Positions 27,169 through 35,932 of a stretch of 64,000 nt of DNA are shown here, one piece after another. The position numbers and the translations under genes are program-made. The notes under the pieces were generated by a model. The model was not told the DNA's origin, did no database searches, and was given only the letters and a program-made list of their open reading frames with translations. This DNA is from Variovorax saccharolyticus (GTDB lineage: Bacteria; Pseudomonadota; Gammaproteobacteria; Burkholderiales; Burkholderiaceae_C). Position 1 is the first letter of the stretch. The number at the start of each line of letters is the position of its first letter. The stretch is taken from the NCBI RefSeq assembly GCF_030316765.1, contig NZ_JASZYT010000004.1:124001-188000 (forward strand). Reading direction: 5' to 3'.

Positions 27169-28440
27169 ATGGCGCGCATCGAATCCTTGGCCGACCTCGA
27201 CCTGGCGAAGTACATCCGGCCGGGCGACGGCATCGTGTTCGGGCAGGGCACCGGCGAACCCCTGAGCCTCACGGAGCGGCTCGTCGAGCAGCGCCGCGGC
27301 TACAGCGGCGCGGGACTCTTCTTCGGCTCGGGCTTCTCGGGCACCTTCCAGCCCGAGCATGCGGACCACCTGCGCTTCAAGGGCATCGGCGGCATCGGCA
27401 GCCTGCGCAAGCTGTCGAGCGCGGGCGTGCTCGACCCCGTGCCCTGCCACATCTCGGCTGTCGCCGACCTGATCGGCAAGGGCCACATCCGCACCGATGT
27501 GGTCATGCTGCTGGTGAGCCCGCCCAACGCGCGCGGCGAACACAGCTTCGGCCTGGTGAACGACTACCTGCGCAGCGCCATCGCGCGCGCCCGCGTGGTC
27601 ATCGCCGAGGTCAGCAGCCAGGTGCCGTGGACACCGTGCGACGCGCCGCTGCAGCCCGGCGAGATCACGGTGGCGGTCCACAGCGACCGCACGCCGCTCG
27701 AGCTGCCCCCGGCGAAGTTCGGCGAACTCGAACGCCGCATCGCGGCCCATGTCGCCGGGCTGATCCCCGACCGCGCCACGCTGCAGATGGGCATCGGCGC
27801 CGTGCCCGAGGCGATCGTCTCGCTGCTGGCCGACCGGCGCGATCTCGGCGTGCACTCCGGCATGGTCGGCGACTCGCTGGTCGACCTGATGGAGAGCGGC
27901 GCCCTGACCAACGCGCACAAGGGCCTGGATGCGGGCGTGAGCGTGAGCGGCGTCCTGTTCGGCACGCGAAGGCTCTACCGCTTCGCCCACGACAACCCGC
28001 AGCTGCGCCTGTGCCCGACCCGCTACACGCACCACGCGTCGACCCTGGCGCGGGTGAAGAAGCTGGTGTCGGTCAATTCGGCACTCGAGGTCGACCTCAC
28101 GGGCCAAGTGAATGCCGAGGCCATCGGCGCCGACTACATCGGCGCGGTGGGCGGCCAGGTCGACTTCGTGCGGGCGGCGGTGCAGTCCGAAGGCGGCGTG
28201 TCCATCGTGGCGCTCGCTGCGGCCGGCAAGAAGGGCGACAGCAAGATCGTGAGCCGCCTCTCCGGCCCCGTGACCACCGCGCGCAGCGACGTCGACGTGA
28301 TCGCGACCGAGCACGGCATCGCGCGCCTGCGTGGGCTGGGCCTGCGCGAACGCGTCAAGGCCATGGTGGGCATCGCGGCGCCGGAGCATCGCGACGCGCT
28401 CATGCGTGAAGCGCGCGAAACCTGGGGGATCGCATGCTGA
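27169..28440 (+). CDS. Class I CoA-transferase (acetyl-CoA hydrolase/transferase family)
   Basis: A 423-residue protein of the Cat1/4-hydroxybutyrate CoA-transferase family. The catalytic glutamate is in 'NSALEVDLTGQVN' (Glu307), and the glycine loop 'MGIGAVPEAI' and 'HSGMVGDSLVDL' are present. It transfers CoA between short acyl groups. RipA of the itaconate pathway belongs to the same family. The ATG at 27169 comes one base after the lyase stop. A second, unrelated CoA-transferase in one operon suggests two different acid/thioester pairs. Confidence 0.87.
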   Translation: MARIESLADLDLAKYIRPGDGIVFGQGTGEPLSLTERLVEQRRGYSGAGLFFGSGFSGTFQPEHADHLRFKGIGGIGSLRKLSSAGVLDPVPCHISAVADLIGKGHIRTDVVMLLVSPPNARGEHSFGLVNDYLRSAIARARVVIAEVSSQVPWTPCDAPLQPGEITVAVHSDRTPLELPPAKFGELERRIAAHVAGLIPDRATLQMGIGAVPEAIVSLLADRRDLGVHSGMVGDSLVDLMESGALTNAHKGLDAGVSVSGVLFGTRRLYRFAHDNPQLRLCPTRYTHHASTLARVKKLVSVNSALEVDLTGQVNAEAIGADYIGAVGGQVDFVRAAVQSEGGVSIVALAAAGKKGDSKIVSRLSGPVTTARSDVDVIATEHGIARLRGLGLRERVKAMVGIAAPEHRDALMREARETWGIAC

Positions 28441-29204
28441 ATCCGGAAGTCGACTACGAAGTGGTCGACGGCTGCATCGCCGTCGTCACGATCAACCGGC
28501 CGGCGCAGCGCAACGCGATCAACCGCGGCGTGGTCGACGGCCTGCGGCGCGCATGGCGGGCGATCGAGGACGACGACGCAGTGCGCGTCGGCATCCTGAC
28601 CGGCAGCGGCGAGCAGGCCTTCTGCGCCGGCATGGACCTCAAGGAAGCCGCGGCCACGGGGCTCAAGGTGCCGCCGCGCGACATGCTGCCGGTGCTCGGC
28701 GATGTCGAGCATGTGGGCAAGCCGATGATCGCCGCGGTCAACGGCGTGGCCTACGCGGGAGGCTTCCTGTTCGCGCAGATGTGCGACCTCTGCGTCGCCG
28801 CGGAGCACGCGCGCTTCGGCATCACCGAGGCCAAGGTCGGCCGCGGCATGCCCTGGGCGGCACCGCTGGCGCACATGCTGCCGCAGCGCGTGATGATGGA
28901 GCTCCTGCTGACCGGCCAGCCGATGTCGGCCCAGCGCGCGATGGCACTGGGCTTCGTGAACGACGTCGTGCCGATGGACCGGCTGCGCGAGCGCGCGCTG
29001 GAGCTGGCCCGCACCATCGCCGCCAACGCGCCGCTGACGGTCAAGGCCGCGCGCGAACTGGTCTACCTGTCGACCGAGATGGGCCGCTCGGCCGCCTTGC
29101 GCGCGGCCCGCCATCTGTTCGAGGGCGTGTACCTGAGCGATGACGCGCAGGAAGGCCCGAAGGCCTTCGCCGAAAAGCGGACCCCGCGATGGACCGGCCG
29201 ATGA
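28434..29204 (+). CDS. Enoyl-CoA hydratase/isomerase
   Basis: A 256-residue crotonase. The oxyanion-hole segments are FCAGMDLKEA and 'AVNGVAYAGGFLFAQMCDL'. A catalytic glutamate is possible in 'FGITEAKVGRGMPWAAPLA' (first Glu), while the second classical glutamate position is not clearly conserved, so hydratase and isomerase or lyase activity cannot be told apart. The start overlaps the CoA-transferase stop by seven bases. Confidence 0.87.
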   Translation: MLNPEVDYEVVDGCIAVVTINRPAQRNAINRGVVDGLRRAWRAIEDDDAVRVGILTGSGEQAFCAGMDLKEAAATGLKVPPRDMLPVLGDVEHVGKPMIAAVNGVAYAGGFLFAQMCDLCVAAEHARFGITEAKVGRGMPWAAPLAHMLPQRVMMELLLTGQPMSAQRAMALGFVNDVVPMDRLRERALELARTIAANAPLTVKAARELVYLSTEMGRSAALRAARHLFEGVYLSDDAQEGPKAFAEKRTPRWTGR

Positions 29205-29235
29205 ATCCCGAGAACCGCCTTCAGCGAACTGCCCC

Positions 29236-30408
29236 ATGAACTTCGAACTCACCCCCGAACAGGAATCCATCCGCGAGGCCGTCAAGGGCCTCTGCGCGCA
29301 CTTTCCGGAGAGCTACTGGCGCGAGCGCGACACCGACGGCGTGTTCCCGCACGCGTTCTATGACGCGATGGCCGAGGCCGGCTGGCTGGGCCTCGCGATC
29401 CCCGAGGCTTACGGCGGTGCTGGCCTGGGCGTGCAGGAAGCCTGCATCATGATGCAGGCCGTGGCCGAGTCCGGCGCCTGCCTCAGCGGCTGCTCCAGCG
29501 TCCACATCAACATCTTCGGCCTGATGCCGATCGCCGTCTTCGGCACGCCCGCGCAGAAGCAGCGCATGCTGCCGCCGATCGCCAGGGGCGAGGTCAAGGC
29601 CTGCTTCGGCGTGACCGAGCCGAACACCGGCCTGAACACCACCCGCCTGAAGACGCGGGCGGTGCGCCAGGGCGACAAGTACGTCGTGCACGGGCAGAAG
29701 GTCTGGATCTCGACCGCGCAGGTGGCCGACAAGATCATGCTGCTCGCGCGCACCACGCCGATCGAGGACCTGCCGCCGGGCAAGAGTTCGTCGGGGCTGT
29801 CGCTGTTCTACACCGACCTCGACCGCAGCCGGATCGACGTCCGCCTGATCGAGAAGATGGGCCGCAAGTGCGTGGATTCCAACGAGCTCTTCATCGACGG
29901 CCTCGAGATCCCGGTGGAGGACCGCATCGGCGAGGAGGGCCAGGGCTTCAAGTACATCCTGCACGGCATGAATCCCGAGCGCGTGCTGCTGGCGGCGGAA
30001 GCGGTCGGCGTCGGCCGCATCGCGCTGCAGAAGGCGGCCGCCTATGCGCGCGAGCGCGTGGTGTTCGATCGCCCGATCGGCCAGAACCAGTCGATCCAGC
30101 ATCCGCTGGCGGCCAACTGGGTGGAGCTGGAGGCCGCGCAGCTGCTCACGATGAAGGCGGCCTGGCTCTACGACAACGGCAAGGACTGCGGCGCCGAGGC
30201 GAACGCCGCCAAGTACTACGCCGCCGAGGCCGGCTTCCGGGCCTGCGAGCGCGCCATCCTCACTCACGGCGGCATGGGCTATTCGAAGGAGTTCCACGTC
30301 GAGCGCTACCTGCGCGAGATCATGATCCCGCGCATCGCTCCGGTGAGCGCCGAGATGATCCTGAGCCACATCGCCGAGCGCGTGCTCGGCCTGCCGAAGT
30401 CCTACTGA
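29236..30408 (+). CDS. Acyl-CoA dehydrogenase
   Basis: A 390-residue FAD-dependent dehydrogenase, MNFELTPEQESIREAVKGL. It contains 'CFGVTEPNTGLNTTRLKTRA' (FAD contact), KVWISTAQVADKI and the C-terminal HGGMGYSKEFHVERYLRE. It introduces an alpha-beta double bond in an acyl-CoA. It sits between a crotonase and a Bug receptor. The best start is the ATG at 29236; the frame is open from 29140 through the end of the previous gene. Confidence 0.9.
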   Translation: MNFELTPEQESIREAVKGLCAHFPESYWRERDTDGVFPHAFYDAMAEAGWLGLAIPEAYGGAGLGVQEACIMMQAVAESGACLSGCSSVHINIFGLMPIAVFGTPAQKQRMLPPIARGEVKACFGVTEPNTGLNTTRLKTRAVRQGDKYVVHGQKVWISTAQVADKIMLLARTTPIEDLPPGKSSSGLSLFYTDLDRSRIDVRLIEKMGRKCVDSNELFIDGLEIPVEDRIGEEGQGFKYILHGMNPERVLLAAEAVGVGRIALQKAAAYARERVVFDRPIGQNQSIQHPLAANWVELEAAQLLTMKAAWLYDNGKDCGAEANAAKYYAAEAGFRACERAILTHGGMGYSKEFHVERYLREIMIPRIAPVSAEMILSHIAERVLGLPKSY

Positions 30409-30445
30409 CCGGCCCTCATCGGAATTCGAAAAAAAGGAGACAAGC

Positions 30446-31429
30446 ATGCGTTCAATATCTGGAAAGCGGATCGTGCAGGCGGCAGCGATGGCCCTGCTGG
30501 CGGGGCTGGCCGCGCCGGCGCTGGCGCAGTCGTGGCCGACGAAGCCGGTGCGCATCGTGGTTCCGGCGGCGCCCGGCGGCAGCGCCGATCCGCTGGCCCG
30601 GCTGATCGCGGACGAACTCGGCAAGGCGGTCGGCCAGTCGGTCGTGGTCGAGAACCGCCCGGGCGCCAATGGCAACCTCGGCGGCACCCTGGTCGCCAAG
30701 TCGCCGGCCGACGGCTACACCTTGCTGATGGGCTGGACCGGCAGCGTGGTCTCGGCCGTGACCTTGTACGACGCCAAGCCTTTCCATCCGCTGAAGGACT
30801 TCGACCCGGTGGTGCTGGTGGGCTCGCTGCCGAACGTCGTCGTGGTCAATCCCTCGCTGCCGGTGAAGAGCCTGGCCGAGCTCACGGCGTATGCGAAGAA
30901 GAACCCGGGCCAGCTCAACTTCGGCTCGACCGGCAGCGGCAGCTCCTATCACCTGTCCGGCGAGCTGTACAAGAAGACCGTCGGCGTCTTCATGGTGCAT
31001 GTGCCCTACACCTCGCCCGGTGCGGTCTTCACCGACTTGCTGGGCGATCGCCTGCAGCTCGCCTTTCCGGGCGTCGCGGCCGCGGCGCCCTTCGTGAAGG
31101 ACGACAAGCTGCGCCCGCTGGCCGTGATGTCGGACAAGCGATCGGTCGCCATGCCCACGGTGCCGACCACCAAGGAGCTCGGCCATCCCAGCCTCGTGTC
31201 CGAGACATGGTTCGGCCTGCTGGCGCCCAAGGGCACGCCGGCCGACATCGTGCAGCGCATCAACAGCGCCATGAACGGAGCGCTGAACACGCCGGCCTTC
31301 AGGGACAAGATCGAGCAGATGGGCTACACGCCGCTGGGCGGCACGCCGGAGCGCTTCGTTACGGTCATCAAGGACGACATCGTGAAGTGGGGCGAGGTGG
31401 TGAAGTTCTCCGGGGCCAAGGTCGACTAG
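30446..31429 (+). CDS. Bug-family periplasmic solute receptor
   Basis: A 327-residue receptor with a signal peptide ending APALAQS and ligand loops PAAPGGSAD and VPYTSPGAVF. The YKG of the second loop is YTS here. It is the transport-linked last gene of the CoA operon from 25041, and an AAAGGAGA ribosome site precedes it. The LysR gene follows 61 bases later. Confidence 0.92.
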   Translation: MRSISGKRIVQAAAMALLAGLAAPALAQSWPTKPVRIVVPAAPGGSADPLARLIADELGKAVGQSVVVENRPGANGNLGGTLVAKSPADGYTLLMGWTGSVVSAVTLYDAKPFHPLKDFDPVVLVGSLPNVVVVNPSLPVKSLAELTAYAKKNPGQLNFGSTGSGSSYHLSGELYKKTVGVFMVHVPYTSPGAVFTDLLGDRLQLAFPGVAAAAPFVKDDKLRPLAVMSDKRSVAMPTVPTTKELGHPSLVSETWFGLLAPKGTPADIVQRINSAMNGALNTPAFRDKIEQMGYTPLGGTPERFVTVIKDDIVKWGEVVKFSGAKVD

Positions 31430-31490
31430 GGCGCGACACCCCCGAAGCGCCTGCGGCGCCCGTGGGCGTGCGAAGTAACATCAGCGCCCG

Positions 31491-32402
31491 ATGGACCTCA
31501 AGCAACTGCGCTACTTCGTCATGGTGGCCGAAGAACTCAGCTTCAGTCGCGCCGCCGCCCGCCTGCATATCTCGCAGCCTCCCTTGTCCCAGCAGATCAA
31601 GGCGCTCGAAGAGGAGATGGGCGTGACGCTGCTGGTGCGCGACCGCCGCACCGTCCGCCTGTCGGATGCGGGCGTCGTCTTCCTGAGGGAGAGCCGGCTG
31701 CTGCTCGACCAGTTCCGCTCGGCCGTCAACTCCGCGGTGCGGGCCAGCCAGACCAACGCCGGCAGCATCCGCCTGGGCGTCGCCACCTCCGGCCTCTTCA
31801 GCGTGATGCCGAAGTTCCAGGAGCTGATGCGGACGCATTTCCCGAACGTCGAGGTCTTGGTCAGCGACATGCAGTCGGACGACCAGGTGCGGGCGGTGTC
31901 GCAGGGGGCGCTCGACATCGGCATCGCCCACGTCAAGCCCGAGCGCATGAACGTCGGCCGCAAGCAGGTCTTCAGCGAGGGCCTGTCGGTGGTGCTGCCC
32001 GTCGGCCACCCGCAGGCCGAGCGTGCCGACCTGAGCCTGGCCGATCTGGCGGACGAGCCGATGGTGGCGCTGTCGAGGGAGCACGCGCCGACCGTCTTCG
32101 ATGCCGTCATCGCCTCCTGTGCGGCGGCCGGCTTCAGCCCGGTCGTCAAGCACAGCGCCAGGAATCCGATGACCATCTTCCAGATGGTGCGGGCGGGCTT
32201 CGGCATCGCACTGGTGCCGCGCTCCTACCGGCACAGCGCCTACCCCGGCGTGCGCTTCCGGGACGTGCTGCCCGCCGTCGGCCAAGTCCGGCTCGAGATG
32301 ATCTGGAGCGAGCGCCATGCGTCGGAGCTGACGCTCGCGGTCATCGGGCAGCTGGTGGCGCCGCTGATCGAATCGCTCGGGACCGAGCCGCCGCCCGGTT
32401 GA
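31491..32402 (+). CDS. LysR-family transcriptional regulator
   Basis: A 303-residue LysR protein, MDLKQLRYFVMVAEELSFS, with the helix-turn-helix 'AAARLHISQPPLSQQIKALE' and a full co-inducer domain. It lies downstream of the CoA operon on the same strand and is convergent with the minus-strand block ending at 32418. Its target is unclear, since the operon before it already has a divergent IclR gene. Confidence 0.9.
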   Translation: MDLKQLRYFVMVAEELSFSRAAARLHISQPPLSQQIKALEEEMGVTLLVRDRRTVRLSDAGVVFLRESRLLLDQFRSAVNSAVRASQTNAGSIRLGVATSGLFSVMPKFQELMRTHFPNVEVLVSDMQSDDQVRAVSQGALDIGIAHVKPERMNVGRKQVFSEGLSVVLPVGHPQAERADLSLADLADEPMVALSREHAPTVFDAVIASCAAAGFSPVVKHSARNPMTIFQMVRAGFGIALVPRSYRHSAYPGVRFRDVLPAVGQVRLEMIWSERHASELTLAVIGQLVAPLIESLGTEPPPG

Positions 32403-32417
32403 GTCCCGCCCGGTGCT

Positions 32418-33311
32418 TCAGCCCCGGCGAGCGCCGGCGCGCCCGTCGATCAGCTGGATCACCGCGGGATGGTAGTTGGGTGCGAAGCCGGCATCGCGGG
32501 TCTTGCACAGCATGTCGTGCGTGTAGGTGGCGATGTGCGGCTCGAAGCCGCCGGCGCGCGCGAGCGAAAGCGCCAGAGCGGCATCCTTGATCGCATAGTC
32601 GACCGGGAACACCTTCTCCGGAAAGCTGTCCGGCACGAGCGACTTGAGGCCGTGGTTGCGCAGCACGAAGCTGTCGGCGGAACCCTGCGACAAGGCATTG
32701 AAGAGTTCCCGGCCATCGACACCGGCCCGGCGGCCGATCGTCAGCACCTCGGACAGCGCGTTCACCGTCATCATCACCGTGATGTTGTTGAGGATCTTCA
32801 CGATCTGGCCGCAGCCGACCGCGCCGCAATGCAGCACGTCGCTGCCCATGCACGCGAGGAAGCCGCGAATGGCCTCCACCTCGCCCGCGTCGCCGCCGAC
32901 GGTGATGAAGAGCGTGCCTTGCACCGCCGCTTCCCGCGTGCGGGCCACGGGCGCATCGACGAAGGCGATGCCTGCCGTCGCCAGCCTGGCGGCGAGCGCA
33001 CGCGTTCGCGCCACATCGCTGGTGCTCATGTCGACGATCATCCGCGGCGCGGGCGCGGCCTGCAGGAGGCTCTCGCACACCGTCTCGACCTGGTCGATCG
33101 ACGGCAGCGACAGGAACACCACATCGGCCGCCGCACCGACGGCTTCGAGCGATGGCGCGGCGATGCCGCCGGCCTCGGCGACGCGCGCGATGGCCTCGGG
33201 CGAGCGATCGAAGATGTGCACGGGCAAGCCGGACTTGCGCACGAGGTTCGCGCACATGTGTTCACCCATCACGCCGAGGCCCACGAAGCCGATTGTCTTG
33301 ATTTGAGTCAT
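32418..33311 (-). CDS. 3-hydroxyisobutyrate-dehydrogenase-like NAD(P) oxidoreductase
   Basis: A 297-residue beta-hydroxyacid dehydrogenase. The Rossmann loop 'IGFVGLGVMGEHM', the substrate motif DAPVARTREAAVQGTL from about 119 and the catalytic Lys172 (GCGQIVKILNN) are all present. It oxidises a 3-hydroxy acid to the semialdehyde or reduces the reverse (tartronate-semialdehyde reductase group). It is the last gene of the minus-strand operon that starts with the aldehyde dehydrogenase at 35840, so the two could handle consecutive alcohol/aldehyde/acid steps. Confidence 0.88.
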   Translation of the reverse strand: MTQIKTIGFVGLGVMGEHMCANLVRKSGLPVHIFDRSPEAIARVAEAGGIAAPSLEAVGAAADVVFLSLPSIDQVETVCESLLQAAPAPRMIVDMSTSDVARTRALAARLATAGIAFVDAPVARTREAAVQGTLFITVGGDAGEVEAIRGFLACMGSDVLHCGAVGCGQIVKILNNITVMMTVNALSEVLTIGRRAGVDGRELFNALSQGSADSFVLRNHGLKSLVPDSFPEKVFPVDYAIKDAALALSLARAGGFEPHIATYTHDMLCKTRDAGFAPNYHPAVIQLIDGRAGARRG

Positions 33312-33332
33312 TCGAGTCTTTCCTGTTGTCGA

Positions 33333-34340
33333 TCAATCGTCCAGCTTGATCCTTGCCGTTGCCACGATCTCCTTGTCCATGGCCAGCTCCTTCGCGACGA
33401 AGGCAGCGAATTCCGAGGGTGAAGACAGCACGGGCTGGAAGAACATGCTCGACAGCTTCGACGCGACCGCGGGGGCCTGCATCGCGGTCCTGATCTCCGC
33501 GTTGAGCTTGTCGACGATCTCCTGCGGCGTTCCCGCCGGCGCCCAGACGCCATACCAGCTCGGCATGTCGAAACCGGGAAAGCCGCTTTCCGCGACGGTC
33601 GGGAGATCGGGCAGGCCCGGCAGGCGCTTCGGCGTGGTGACCGCCAGCGCGCGCAGCCTTCCGCCCTTGACCTGGGGATAGGCCGAGGCCATCGGCTCGA
33701 TCATCGCGGCGACCTGCATGCCCATCAGGTCGTTGAGTGCCGGCGCGCCGCCCTTGTACGGAATCATGGGCATGTCGACCTTGGCCTTGACCTTCAGCAA
33801 CTCGGCCGCCAGGTGGCCGCCGGCGCCGTAGGCCGCGGTCGCCCACTGGACTTCGCCCGGGCGCTTGCGGGCATCGGCCAGCAGGCTCTGCAGGTCGGTG
33901 TAGCGGCTGGCGCTGGACACCAGCACCAGCTGGGGCAGGGCGCCCAGGTAGGTGATGGGCTTGAAATCCTTCTCGGGATCGTAGGTGGTGGTGGTCATGA
34001 TCAGCGGATTCACCACCTGCAGCGAGGCATTCAGGAGGATGGTGTAGCCGTCCGCCGGCGCGCGCTTCACGGACTGGGCGCCGAGCACGCTGTTCGCCCC
34101 CGCGCGGTTCTCGATCACGATCGGCTGGCCCAGCTGGGCCTGCAGCTGCGGCGCCAGCGCCCGGGCCACGGTGTCGACCGAGCCGCCCGGCGGAAAGGGC
34201 ACGACCAGCTTGATCGGGCGCGACGGGTAGTCCTGCGCCCAGGCGCCGCTCATGGCGCAGCTCGCGCACATCAGCAGCACGGCGCGGCGTGCCAGCGAGA
34301 CGCGAGCCTTGGCCCGGCCGGTGGAGTGGGTCTTCTGCAT
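33333..34340 (-). CDS. Bug-family periplasmic solute receptor
   Basis: A 335-residue receptor with a long basic N-terminus (about 18 residues) before a Sec-type signal peptide ending SGAWAQ. The loops PFPPGGSVD and IPYKGGAPAL are close to the family consensus, unlike several other copies in this window. It lies between the aldehyde dehydrogenase and the hydroxyacid dehydrogenase, which suggests the same carboxylate route. Confidence 0.92.
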   Translation of the reverse strand: MQKTHSTGRAKARVSLARRAVLLMCASCAMSGAWAQDYPSRPIKLVVPFPPGGSVDTVARALAPQLQAQLGQPIVIENRAGANSVLGAQSVKRAPADGYTILLNASLQVVNPLIMTTTTYDPEKDFKPITYLGALPQLVLVSSASRYTDLQSLLADARKRPGEVQWATAAYGAGGHLAAELLKVKAKVDMPMIPYKGGAPALNDLMGMQVAAMIEPMASAYPQVKGGRLRALAVTTPKRLPGLPDLPTVAESGFPGFDMPSWYGVWAPAGTPQEIVDKLNAEIRTAMQAPAVASKLSSMFFQPVLSSPSEFAAFVAKELAMDKEIVATARIKLDD

Positions 34341-34364
34341 GCTTGTCTCCGGTTGTGCTTGTCG

Positions 34365-35840
34365 TCAGCTCTTGATGGCGAAAGGATCGCGCTCGGCGTT
34401 CGAGAAATCGATCATCACGTTCTTGGTCGTCAGGTATTCGCGCAGCCCGGCTTCGCCGCGCTCGCGCCCGATGCCCGACTCCTTGAAGCCGCCGAACGGC
34501 GCCTGCGCGGCGACGGCGCGGTAGGTGTTCACCCAGATCGAGCCGGCCTGGATCTCGCGGCTCACGCGCATCACGCGCGAGAGGTCGTTCGACCAGATGC
34601 CCGCGGCCAGGCCGAAGCGGCTGTCGTTGGCCATGGCGATGGCCTCGGCCTCGGTGTCGAAGGGAATGATCGCCAGCACCGGGCCGAAGATTTCTTCCTG
34701 CGCCAGCTCGCTGCGATTGCTCACGTCGGCGAAGACGGTCGGCTGGATGAAATAGCCGCTGTCCAGATTCGCGCCGACCGCACGGGCGCCGCCCGTCACC
34801 AGCCTGGCGCCGGAGGCCTTGGCACCTTCGATCGCGCCCAGGATGCGCCGGAACTGCGGCTCGTTCGCGACCGTGCCCATCTCGGTGGCCGGGTCGGTCG
34901 GGTCGCCCATGCGGATCAGGGCCGCCCGCTCGGCCACCCGCCGCACGACCTCGTCGTACACGCCGCGCTGCACCAGCAGCCGCGAGCCGGCCACGCAGGT
35001 CTGGCCGGTGGCGCCGAAGATGCCGGCCAATGCGCCGACCACTGCCTTGCCGACATCGGCGTCGTCGAACACGATGTTCGGCGACTTGCCGCCGAGTTCG
35101 AGTGTCACCGGCACCAGCCTGCGTCCGGCCGCCGCCGCGATCTCGCGGCCCACGCCGGGGCTGCCCGTGAAGCTCACGCGGGCGACGCCGCGCGCATCGA
35201 CCAGCGCGCGGCCGGTCTCGGCGCCGCCGGTGACGACGTTGAAGACGCCGGGAGGAAAACCGGCCTCTTCGACCAGCGCGGCGAACTCCAGGGTCGAGAC
35301 CGACGCATGCTCCGACGGCTTCACCACCACGCAGTTGCCCGCCGCCAGCGCGGGCGCCAGCTTGTTGGCCAGCAGGGCGAGCGGCGAGTTCCAGGCGGTG
35401 ATGAGGGCCACCACGCCGTAGGGCTCGTGCACCAGGTAGTCGAGCGTGTCCTGTTGGTCGAGCGGAATGTGCTGGCCGAAGAGCTTGTCCGCGTAGCCGG
35501 CGAAGAAGCGCAGCTGGCGGCCCACCCACTTCATCTGCGGCTGGGTCTCGCGCACGATCTTGCCGTTGTCGGTGCTCTCGATGATCCCCATTCTTTGCGC
35601 ATGCGATTCGATCAGGCCGGCGAGCTTCAGCATCATCGCGGCGCGCGCCACGCCGGAGGTCCGGCGCCAGGTGTCGCGGTACGCGCGCTCGGCGGCGGCC
35701 ACCGCGGCCTCGACATCGGCGACGCCGGCATCGGGAATCTCGGCCCACACCTGGCCGGTGTAGGGGTTCACGCTCGGCAGCGAGCGGCCGCTGGTCGGCT
35801 CGACGTAGCGGCCGTCGATGTAGAGCTTGTGCTTCTTCAT
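34365..35840 (-). CDS. Aldehyde dehydrogenase (NAD(P)+)
   Basis: A 491-residue ALDH-superfamily enzyme. Catalytic Cys282 (GQTCVAGS), general-base Glu248 (LELGGK) and the Asn in 'ITAWNSPL' are intact, and GSPGVG binds the cofactor. It oxidises an aldehyde to the acid. The start MKKHKLYIDGRYVEP at 35840 has AAGGAGA upstream; the open frame to 35936 adds 32 residues unlike the family. It lies 92 bases downstream of the flavin reductase fusion and may share its transcript. Confidence 0.92.
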   Translation of the reverse strand: MKKHKLYIDGRYVEPTSGRSLPSVNPYTGQVWAEIPDAGVADVEAAVAAAERAYRDTWRRTSGVARAAMMLKLAGLIESHAQRMGIIESTDNGKIVRETQPQMKWVGRQLRFFAGYADKLFGQHIPLDQQDTLDYLVHEPYGVVALITAWNSPLALLANKLAPALAAGNCVVVKPSEHASVSTLEFAALVEEAGFPPGVFNVVTGGAETGRALVDARGVARVSFTGSPGVGREIAAAAGRRLVPVTLELGGKSPNIVFDDADVGKAVVGALAGIFGATGQTCVAGSRLLVQRGVYDEVVRRVAERAALIRMGDPTDPATEMGTVANEPQFRRILGAIEGAKASGARLVTGGARAVGANLDSGYFIQPTVFADVSNRSELAQEEIFGPVLAIIPFDTEAEAIAMANDSRFGLAAGIWSNDLSRVMRVSREIQAGSIWVNTYRAVAAQAPFGGFKESGIGRERGEAGLREYLTTKNVMIDFSNAERDPFAIKS

Positions 35841-35932
35841 TCCTGTGTCTCCTTCAAGGGGTCTCGATGCCCGCGATGTGGGCGGTACTCTAGGGGCGCT
35901 GCCTTCGTGCAGTCCAATATGAAAAACGTCAT

